From positions 237,678,088 to 237,742,087 of the forward strand of contig NC_134700.1 of assembly GCF_043290135.1 (NCBI RefSeq): DNA of 64,000 nt, read 5' to 3'. This DNA is from Rhipicephalus microplus. Its lineage: Eukaryota; Arthropoda; Arachnida; Ixodida; Ixodidae. Shown here piece after piece: positions 56,383 to 64,000 of the stretch. Numbering within the stretch: the first letter of the stretch is position 1; every line of letters begins with the position of its first letter. Below the pieces are notes generated by a model. The model was not told the DNA's origin, did not search any database, and worked only from the letters and a program-made list of their open reading frames with translations. Both the position numbers and the translations under genes were made by a program.

Positions 56383-57597
56383 AGGGTTAGCTTTTCATTG
56401 TGTCTCCACGCAACTGTCTCTCAAAGAACAACGTTCTCTGTCATTGCAACGTAAGTTGCATGCGTTGCACAAAAAGAATGAGCGACAATCATCAGGCCAT
56501 AAAAATCCATACAGTGCACCGGATAAAAATAAAACGAGTATATAGCCTGAAACGGATACGAACAAGCTATGCTCAAGGGTTCCCCGAACCAATTACTTCC
56601 AACGAATCGCTCATCATGAAATACGAGTAAGGCGCACGGAGACGGACACATAAGAAGAGAACCGTACTACACGAACGCATTTACTTTGCGCGGTTCTCTT
56701 ACTTTGTGTCCCTGTGCACGTATCCTGCATTTCCGTCACGATGCATTCTCACTAGCTAGCTCACGTTTCTGCCATTCTATTGTCCATTCATTGTGCAACT
56801 TACATTACACAGAGAGCATAGGGTTTCCTAAAATTAACAAGAGGGGGAGACTCTGGCGCTGCGATCGTTCAGCGACAATGGGAATGACTGGTAGTACACA
56901 GATTTGCCCAGTCTTCGTACTTGCCTGTGGTGAATCGCACATGTGGCTTCGTTTATTGCTGTATTTCGGTTTTGTTTCGAAAGAAAGGACGAACCCTTTT
57001 GAACTTTGTGACCCGATTTTAAATGGTAAGCCTGAACGAACGAGGTGGTGAAGCGCTACCGCTGAACATTTGGTGATTTTTGTTTTGTGAGTAAACAGCT
57101 TCAAGCCAAACGAGCACGCACGAAGCCAGAAGCACGAAGATTAGGCAAATCCGTGTACCAACCATCACTCCCATGCTCACTGAAGCGCCACGCGCTTCAT
57201 CTCTCATAAACACTAGCACCACAGTTCCCTATAGTATGTATTTAGGAAACTATATATGACAGGGACAACCTAGAACTTTGAAACAAGGTCTGGTAGATTA
57301 CCTTTAGTAACAAATGCCACTTTTAAGAGCCCTACTAGCAGCTTTCTTTCTATGACTTTTGATAAACTGACTTTCTATGACTTTTAAGTCATATCGAAGT
57401 CAGCACTAATGATATGCATGCCGCAACATCGCGTATATTCCAGCATTTACCTGTTGATCCAAGACACTACAGCTATCCCTGAATGGGCGTGTGGCCCCAG
57501 AAACATTAAGATCTGCAACACATGGCTTCGAATCGTTATATTAGGCAATGAATAGTAAAGGGAACAAGGGGGGAAATAAAAGAGCTCGGAAACAGAC
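55757..57597. other. intron, nothing else assigned
   Basis: Contains an (AAAT)n tract at 56335-56384 and no supported exon or SINE. Confidence 0.55.
56335..56384. repeat. (AAAT)n microsatellite
   Basis: About twelve tandem AAAT units; could be the tail of a decayed retroelement. Confidence 0.95.
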
Positions 57598-57718
57598 CGA
57601 TGCCTTCCTTCTGGCTGAATTCCTTGTGGACGGTAATGCAGCGCGTTCCATCGCCGTGGCAGATGCCGCATCGGTCCTCCCGGGCGCTCGTCTCGATGCC
57701 CCAGTCGCAGGACACGCG
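57598..57718 (-). CDS. ADAMTS-type exon: end of cysteine-rich domain
   Basis: Acceptor ACGTCGCAG, then CGC GTG TCC TGC in phase 0; 121 nt leaving one base for the next exon at a GTCTGT donor. It encodes RVSCDWGIETSAREDRCGICHGDGTRC, matching the family signature CD-x2-LGS-x-A-x-EDxCGVCxGD-x2-x-C, and continues into the spacer with a short VHKEFSQKEG. The donor GTCTGT is less canonical, as is that of the previous exon. Confidence 0.94.
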
Positions 57719-58089
57719 CTGCGACGTTAAAATAGCCCGTCGAGCATGCCCTGTCTGTCACAGCAGTGAGAACACAGCGTACAATGAAAAAAAAAAAAAC
57801 GAACGGAGAGAAAACTGGAAAAGTCAGGGCGTCTACAGCATTGTAGCCCTCGCTGAGAAGGCAGTTTCGGAGAAACACAGAAACTGAGAAGAAAAGTGGA
57901 GAGAGAAAAAGGAGTATGCAGTGAAGAGAGAAAAGGAAAGGCAGGTCAACAAGACGGTACTGTTTGCTAACTTTCACTGGAGATGAGAAACTAGAGAATA
58001 GAAAGAGTGAAAGGGTAGAACAGTGAGCACATCCACTGAATGTCTACAAAGAGCAGTCACTGAGACCGGTGTATACCCGTAAACTGCAG

Positions 58090-58320
58090 TGGGTTTCCGG
58101 CCCGCCTCTACAGTACAGTCGTTAAAATGCTCGGCTACTAACCCGAGAGTCACGGGGCTCACTATCGGTCGTGGCGATCGCATTTAGGTGCAGGCGGAAT
58201 GTCAAGAGGCCCGTGTTCCGCGCAATGCACGTTCAAGGTCGCGCGGTGCACGTTACTATCTGGTGACCTTCAACGACACGCGGTACACGTTAAAGGTCAC
58301 TAGATTGTCCAAATTAGCGG
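58090..58320 (+). mobile_element. old SINE with internal rearrangement
   Basis: A tRNA-like head CTACAGTACAGTCGTTAAAATGC, CGGCTACTAACCCGAGAGTC, then a body with repeated GCACGTT/ACACGTTAAAGGTC words, suggesting partial duplication. Intronic, strongly diverged. Confidence 0.4.
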
Positions 58321-58925
58321 GGCATAATCCACATAATCCTATAGCGGCTCTGCAAAGTACTTGAAACCCTATTACGGTCTTCCTTGCCATCGACAGATGC
58401 GGCAAATGTCCAAGAAACTTACCGATCAGAGAAAGTAATAGATGATGAAAGATCTCTGTGGAAGGAAATCGGACCAGTCGTTCGCAAACCGTTAAGCAAC
58501 AAGCTTTAAATCTGTACTGTCTCGCAGAGATAAAAAGCAGGAGAAACCAAATAAAGCAAGCAACCAAAGCCCATTTTCTCGTTGCGTATAGCTTGAAGAT
58601 ATATCTGGCACGAATTCGTAGGTATATTTTACGACGGTCAAAGCCCGAAAGTGTGCCACGCTCAATAAACAAGTTATTCAATGACTGTTTCTAAATATAG
58701 GTGCCAATTTTTAACCAACGGGTCGTAGACCTAAAAAATGGTTTCGCTTACAAGAAAGGGGAGAAAAAAAAACAGCAGGGGAAATTTTGTCAACTGAAAG
58801 CGAAAGGAGCTAGAAACAACGAGGTATGTGCAGGGAGATTGAACAAAAACGCGCCTAGATGAAGAATGGGGCAAAAATATTGCGCGAAAGCTTATAAAAA
58901 AATAACAGGTAGCTTGCATACAGAC

Positions 58926-59053
58926 CCTGCATTTGCCGTTGATGCAGACATCCCGCGACCCGGGACTGCATGGCGTGCCGTCGGTCACCGACTCCTTGAG
59001 AACACGAGAGAAGAACTTGCCGTCTGGCTTGCAGTGCAGCTGGCACGGAGTTG
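58926..59053 (-). CDS. ADAMTS-type exon: middle of cysteine-rich domain
   Basis: Acceptor GTGTGTGCAG; 128 nt, of which two complete an Ala codon; donor GTCTGT after AGG. It encodes TPCQLHCKPDGKFFSRVLKE, VTDGTPCSPGS and RDVCINGKCR, the standard PCxLxC, DGTxC and VC-x-x-GxC motifs of the ADAMTS cysteine-rich domain. The frame remains open beyond the donor, but that extension has no family resemblance, so the boundary rests on conservation and phase. Confidence 0.94.
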
Positions 59054-60279
59054 CTGCACACACGCAACAAGAACAGACAAGCTGAGCCGGAAGGCTTTAC
59101 ACACCATACATCGTTACTTCCTCACAGACCAATTGCCAGCTATGGCAACACAAGAGGTGCGGGGAACGATGTGTCAGTAATCCGTATAATGCCCTATCAG
59201 AAAAGGAGTACTCTCATCTGATAAGCACGATGCGCTAAACTTTTTGGTTTTTGTCACCCCTCCCGCCACGCTTTTTCTTTTCATTTTTCTTCAACTTTTT
59301 TTATAGACGCATGCGCCTTCATGATTTTTTTTTTCGTCTCACGGAGTTAGTGATTCTGCTTTTAGGTGAGGCAAACAGTACTATATACACAATCAGTAAG
59401 TTATACATGTTTTGCCCCTTCAATGAACTTCCAGTTACGACTGTGCGCCTTTGTCATCGTTCTCTTCTCTAGTCCCTGTTCTGTTGTGATTCGCCCCGCT
59501 TCTGGCATTTAAAATGAGTGAATCACTGAAGGGTCAGTTTCTTCGTTCAAGCGAGTCAAACAGATTACAGCGAAAGACACGAAATCCCAGACAGCCAGAA
59601 ATACCACCAGTCGCCTTACCTTACGCCGTTGTTGATAGTGTGCTTCTGCCTAGTCGGCGACAACCGATATCTGCATGATAGGCCGAGAAAAGCACAAACG
59701 CTACGCGATAAGAGAGATTTGACGAACACACTAGTGTGTCTTGCACCCGTTAGGCTATCTGGGGCCAGTGTCCCACTTTTGTTGTTGACGCTGCCGTATC
59801 TTTACGTGAAAGGTTTTCCGACGTCCCTCTGCCAACAGACAGAAGCTATCGGTTCCGACAGCGAATTCTAGCGACAACTGCTTATCGTTTATCTTAGACA
59901 TCCACTTTGAGAAGATCACCCCCCTCGACTTGGTGAGAAAGTTATGATACGAAATTATGCTTCTGGGTGGCTGTTAAGGAATGACGTTTTCATATAGAGC
60001 TGCTGTGAGGTATCATATATCATCGGATAGATAAATAGATAACAGTTTACAAAATGAAGCGTTTCATCAGTGCATCTAGAAAGCAAGAACCTTTAAGTTG
60101 TTGCTTCACGACATTTCACTAAAAATTGTACGATTACGCATGCACTGGCACATGACACATTAAAAATAAGATAAATTCGACTCAGCGATAGCAGGTAGTC
60201 CTTGACGCTATCGTTACCCCTTTTATTATGCTTACATCACTATGTGTACCACTCTCCCACTCCTCCTTCTCCACTTAAA
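59054..60279. other. intron, nothing assigned
   Basis: Part of the 4.4-kb intron between cysteine-rich exons. No exon or repeat recognised in this part. Confidence 0.5.
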
Positions 60280-60292
60280 CCCTTCTTATTGA

Positions 60293-60533
60293 TTGATTGA
60301 TTGATTAGTGGGGTTTAACGTCCCAAAACCACCATATGATTATGAGAGACGCCGTAGTGGAGGGCTCCGGAAATTTTGACCACCTGGGGTTCTTTAACGT
60401 GCACCCAAATCTGAGCACACGGGCCTCGACATTTCCGCCTCCATCGGAAATGCAGCCGCCGCAGCCGGGATTTGAACCCGCGACCTGCGGGTCAGCAGCC
60501 GAGTACCTTAGCCACTAGACCACCGCGGCGGGG
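60293..60533 (-). mobile_element. Ruka-like SINE, best-preserved copy, 13-bp target duplication
   Basis: Full-length: tail (GATT)n, body, B box GGGATTTGAACCCGCGA, head to CCACCGCGGCGGGG. It is flanked by CCCTTCTTATTGA at 60280-60292 and 60534-60546. Good reference copy for the family in this window. Confidence 0.96.
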
Positions 60534-60932
60534 CCCTTCTTATTGAAACTGATCATATCTCTCCTCCATACCTCACAGATCGTCCGCTAAAAGTTTGAAC
60601 CTGGCAGCGAAATAGTTTACCTGTCACAACAATTTGAATTCGTAACCAGCAAATTTTACTAATTAAGTTACTACAGCGAGGAAATGGTACGGAGTGGCGG
60701 AAGCCTTTCAAAGCAACGCTTCGCGTTTCCTTTCTGGAAAAACAGCGGTACACTGGCTATAGGAAGCCAAAGCAACGCATGGTGGCGCTGCGGCTCCGGA
60801 CAGGCAGCGCCATCTTTGGTAGAAATGTAGAAATCGGGGATGCAGATGGCGCGTTTTCCCTTCGCTCCAATGCGCTGCCGCTCGCTTACATGCTCGTGCA
60901 GCGAGCGTGCGCTGCGGTTGAGTCACCTCACA

Positions 60933-61134
60933 ATGCACCGCCTGCAGTGCGGCTTCACAAAGATCTCTGAGCTGGACAAGCACTTTCGAAAAGCGAATCA
61001 AACCCAAGGAGTAAAGCTCGTTAGTCAAGTTAATGATGTGGAGCAGACGACGGAAGACGAGGACGCCCGAGTCCCTGCGAAATGCATGTCTAGGGTCTTC
61101 CATAATAATACCGTGTACGACGTAATGCCTCGAG
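60933..61134 (+). CDS. candidate coding exon, possibly SWIM-protein-like
   Basis: ATG at 60933 opens a 67-codon frame that ends at CGAG followed by a perfect GTAAGT donor. The peptide starts MHRLQCGFTKISELDKHF and includes KLVSQVNDVEQ, VPAKCMSR and NNTVYDV, the last two recalling the A-x-C-x-S/R...YxV strand that precedes CxC..CxH in SWIM-type zinc-finger proteins common in ticks and other invertebrates. The SWIM cysteines themselves would lie in a further exon that I did not find. The sequence before the ATG is GC-rich with promoter-like composition. It lies in an intron of the minus-strand ADAMTS gene, on the opposite strand, and may be a transposon fragment. Confidence 0.35.
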
Positions 61135-61845
61135 GTAAGTCCCATTCTGCCAACATGAAGCCGCGTACTCTATCGATGCGCTGTGTTGACGTTTGTGGAA
61201 AGCATATAATTGTTGATTTGATGTGGCATTTAGCAGTAGCAGCCGTGTACTGTCATGGTCAAACGTTTGCGGCGTGCTAAAAAAATAACTAAAAACTAAA
61301 GTTAAAGGGTCATGGCACTGAAATGTCCGAGAATTTTTAGTCATGTCCTCCGTGCCGCGCATGACCCGCTGACGTCACCGCGAAGCAGCAAGCCAAGTTT
61401 AACCACAGCGAGTCAAGTTGAAGTGCTCGCCTTTTTTTCTTTTCTTTCAGCTCTCGTGTCATGCTTGCTCTATCTTTCGCGAACGCGGCTTTGTTCACCT
61501 GCTGTGACTAGATGGGAAACTGATACAGCTTTACATGTGGAGAGCGTCCCTTGGTGTTTTCTGCATTGTGGCAGCCATAGGCGTACCAGCTAGGGGGATG
61601 GGGGCAAGCCCCCCCTCTGAGAAAAGTTGGGTGGGTTGAGCACCCCCCCCCCCTTTCAACAGTGGTCACTGTAGGCTGCACGCTGGGAAAAAGAACAAGT
61701 AAGGCGTAGTTTTCCATCACAATAGTAATTACTCAATTATGTTCCTACGGAAGAATGAAATTGTTACGAGGCTATATATGTTGCAACATAGTGTAATTTC
61801 ACCCACCAACACCAACATTGCCGCTTTGATAATTTTACTTGTAGG

Positions 61846-61932
<87 letters not shown>
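61846..61932. repeat. (TA)n microsatellite
   Basis: About 87 bp of TA repeat directly preceding the repeats at 62011. Confidence 0.98.
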
Positions 61933-61933
<1 letters not shown>

Positions 61934-62010
61934 TGGGAGTGATGATTCAATGGGCCAGTAAGTCTTCGTGAAGGTATGGGATATGGCACAACGGGAGCGT
62001 TGTCAACAAG

Positions 62011-62117
62011 GATAAATATATTTCCCAACAGTTTCGGGAGAGATACTTTCTTCGTCAGGGGATAAATATATTTATTTCCCAACAGTTTCGGGATAGGTAC
62101 TCCCTTCGTCAGGGGAT
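62011..62117. repeat. two-copy tandem repeat with GTTTCGGGA core
   Basis: Two imperfect units containing GATAAATATATTT, TCCCAACAGTTTCGGGA and TTCGTCAGGGG; the second has an additional ATTTA. They lie just before a perfect hairpin that contains a variant of the same CGAAACGGGA word. Confidence 0.85.
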
Positions 62118-62128
62118 TCATCCTCTGA

Positions 62129-62165
62129 CGAAACGGGAGCGCGTGTCGCACGCGCTCCCGTTTCG
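62129..62165. repeat. perfect 17-bp-arm hairpin with 3-nt loop
   Basis: CGAAACGGGAGCGCGTG (62129-62145), TCG, CACGCGCTCCCGTTTCG (62149-62165). It would form a very stable stem in DNA or RNA. It is not followed by a T run, and in an animal genome there is no reason to call it a terminator. Confidence 0.95.
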
Positions 62166-62461
62166 GCGAAACACACTCACTCGCCTGCGACCTCTCCCGC
62201 ATCTCTCCTCAAGTGTTCCGGAGCTCGGCGCCAGGGCCAGGCGCGGCGTTGTCATCACTGCGCAAACTTGAGCCTCGGTTCCCTATATAGACGAGAGCAC
62301 GCCTATCTCAAACCCAGGTGCCTTCGTCGGTATACCGTCGCTCCCAGAGACGCCATAATTTGTTTGCAACTGCCAAGGCGCGTCACGCTAGCATGGAATG
62401 CAGTGGCTCTAGGAGTTTAAAATACCAAAAAGCGTGTGGTCACGCTGCGCCCGCTTATAAG

Positions 62462-62686
62462 ATGTCATCTGGGTACCACTGCGCTGTCATCTGATGCGGC
62501 AAGAACCAGCGCAAGAGGAAGATATTGCTGAGCACTGCCCGTGAAGTTCACAGCGCATCGCGGGAAGCATGCGGTGTTTTTGCGATTGCACAAATTTTCT
62601 TCTACAACGAAAAACGCCGAGCTCCACCACCTTAGGATACGATCGCAATCATGAGGAAAAGCTACGAGCCCTGTGAAGTGTACGAG
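62462..62686 (+). pseudogene. decayed THAP-type zinc-finger exon
   Basis: ATG at 62462 begins MSSGYHCAVI then a stop where Gly would be expected before CGKNQRKRKILLSTA; with a frame change near 62575 come FLRLHKFSSTTKNAE and later RKSYEPCEVYE. The order C-x4-C, basic stretch, L/H-x-F block, then Y-E-P before an expected splice site follows the THAP plan. Stops and frame changes make it non-coding now. The expected GT donor is replaced by TAAGTAA. Identification is moderate because it depends on joining frames. Confidence 0.45.
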
Positions 62687-62689
62687 TAA

Positions 62690-63433
62690 GTAAACTTATT
62701 GTGTTTATTCAAGCATGAATCTATACCTGTTTCACGTTACAGCAGCGATTTGCGTGCAGTATGCCTGTAGTATGACGCACAAAACTATTTCCGTACTCTT
62801 TCGCAGGCCGCATGTTAACAATAAATATACGTATTACGACTCACGCGTGGATGCACGCACCGCGCATGCTTAGTACAACCATAACGACCTACTATCGCGA
62901 TGCGTGAACGGCACGGAAAGCATGGCTTTCGACTCGGTCGAACTGCGGCATGCCTTGACTGTCACTAGGTGCATCTACACGTGCTTTCGGACGGTGTCAT
63001 CGTAGCATTTTAAAACCTTGTTCTGGCTGGCACTTCTGCACCGTGCGTGTGTTCCGAGTGGGCCGGCAGGACTGGCAATCGATACACATGCGGTATAAGC
63101 GTAAGTTGGAACCAAATTCTTGCGCTACGTAGACGCCGGCTTACAGCACAAATTCTGCCTTGTCACAGCCAAGGCACGCCGCAGTTCGACTAAGTCGAAA
63201 GCAACGCTATTCGCGTTACTTTCAATCGCCATAGTAAGTACCTGATGAAGCTGCTTCCGTAGTCTGCAATGCACGTGCGGCAGACATTCCGGACTGTCGA
63301 GAAAGGTCTCCTCGACGTTTCACACCACATCAGCACAAACTTCCAGCACAGGAACAGCGCGAAACATGCTTACAGCCAGACTCGAGTTGTGAAAGCAAGC
63401 ACTGAGATTGCTGTGTTCTGGGGAATAGCTTAC
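62690..63433. other. intron, nothing assigned
   Basis: No exon or clear repeat recognised upstream of the 63434 exon boundary. Confidence 0.5.
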
Positions 63434-63539
63434 CGGGAGTCGATACGGGTGACCAGTTGAATAGTTCTCCTTGGTAGGAAACGTTGTTGAATTGACTGCA
63501 CTGTACAGCCCGAAAGCTGGGCGCATCCTCGGCGCAGCT
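63434..63539 (-). CDS. ADAMTS-type exon: start of cysteine-rich domain
   Basis: Acceptor TTTCTCGCAG, 106 nt in phase 0 leaving one base, donor GTAAGC. It encodes SCAEDAPSFRAVQCSQFNN, then QGELFNW-x-P. These match the family block C-x6-FRxxQCxxFN...W-x-P that opens the cysteine-rich region after TSP1-1. An Asn-Val-Ser (NNVS) sequon is present. Only 80 bp of intron separate it from the next exon upstream. Confidence 0.94.
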
Positions 63540-63619
63540 CTGCGAGAAAAGAAGTACAACGTCACATGATGAAAGTCTAGAATTAGATTCATCAAAACTT
63601 AGCCGAAATATTGCAATAC

Positions 63620-63683
63620 CTGAGTGTTGCACATCCTGTAACGCTTCCTCTCCCCGATGCAGTAGCGTCCGCCATAAGCCGGC
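63620..63683 (-). CDS. ADAMTS-type exon: end of TSP1-1
   Basis: Acceptor CGTTTTCTTCAG and donor GTATTG enclose 64 nt: one base finishing a split codon, then 21 codons reading PAYGGRYCIGERKRYRMCNTQ. This is the conserved end of the central TSP1 repeat (P-x-x-GGxYCxGxRxxxxxCNT) that precedes the cysteine-rich domain. The start of the repeat (W-x-x-W-x-x-C-S-x-x-C) must be in an exon beyond the right edge, since nothing like it appears in 63690-64000. Confidence 0.93.
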
Positions 63684-63774
63684 CTGAAGAAAACGTTGAG
63701 CGTCAATATGAACGAACAGGTACAATTCACTTCGCCAGAACTAAATTAGAAATATGGCTTCTATATACGCGATG

Positions 63775-63960
63775 TAAATAAGCATCACGTTTTAACGCGA
63801 TTGCGTTAAAAAGCTCGTGTCGCAGAAAACCCGCCGCCGGCGTCACCCCCGTTGGTTGTGAGCGAAAAATCGTCTGTGCGTCTGTGACCGAAAAATCAAG
63901 TTACCGAAATAGGCACGGGAGGCCGCTACTTGTCCACGCGTGCGCACGCGATCACACTGA
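63775..63960 (+). repeat. dispersed repeat with ACGCGATTGCGTTAA word
   Basis: TTTTAACGCGATTGCGTTAA forms a short palindromic start, followed by AGCTCGTGTCGCAGAAA and repeated CGTCTGTG/GCGAAAAATC words. A related ATTAACGCGATTGC block occurs near 7070. Probably an interspersed repeat at the edge of the window. Confidence 0.45.
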
Positions 63961-64000
63961 AAAAGCCGCGCATTCGGAGAAAAAAAAGTGCTCAAGGTCA

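Overview
This window is eukaryotic and almost certainly comes from a hard tick (Ixodidae), probably a metastriate such as Rhipicephalus or a relative. The reasons are a tRNA-headed SINE resembling the tick family Ruka in many copies, long repeat-filled introns with GT-AG boundaries, abundant microsatellites, and a clear ADAMTS-type gene with arthropod-style domains. The genus is inference; no ribosomal or mitochondrial marker is present. I see no prokaryotic operon, CRISPR array, rRNA or convincing functional tRNA gene.

The one host gene I can support well lies on the minus strand from 63683 down to 27478. Nine exons join with matching phases into one open frame of about 601 residues: the end of a first thrombospondin type-1 repeat (TSP1), the ADAMTS cysteine-rich domain, the spacer, two TSP1 repeats, a Cys-containing linker, and two more TSP1 repeats. 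The 5' part (signal, propeptide and, if present, metalloprotease and disintegrin modules) lies beyond the right edge, so ADAMTS and ADAMTS-like cannot be separated. No PLAC domain was found after the last TSP1. The introns range from 80 bp to about 18.5 kb, and the largest (33109-51663) is packed with repeats.

Left part (1-27 kb): a THAP zinc-finger exon sits inside an 870-bp element with 34-bp terminal inverted repeats; a LINE 3' fragment is at 3.8-4.4 kb; a CpG-rich minisatellite-bearing repeat at 7.3 kb; SINEs at 11-12 kb; an RTE-type LINE fragment at 15.2-16.4 kb; and a nearly complete Ty3/gypsy retrotransposon (18572-24113, minus strand) that inserted into a pre-existing SINE and duplicated ATAT. 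It keeps both LTRs, a primer-binding site, gag, and a pol interrupted by one in-frame stop.

Middle (27-52 kb): the 3' exons of the ADAMTS gene and its large intron, with SINEs (one nested in another), a degenerate CR1/jockey-like LINE, microsatellites, a 64-bp hairpin element and a 1.3-kb element sharing the same terminal repeat, a 116-bp tandem duplication, and a TTAA-flanked MITE nested in a SINE.

Right part (52-64 kb): the central and 5' visible exons of the ADAMTS gene, more SINEs, a candidate coding exon at 60.9 kb, a perfect 17-bp-arm hairpin at 62.1 kb, and a decayed THAP-type exon at 62.5 kb. I found no evidence for a new multi-gene system. The most interesting items are the THAP-bearing inverted-repeat element, the GCCTCCGAGATTGC inverted-repeat family, the nested insertions, and the unusual C-terminal architecture of the ADAMTS gene.
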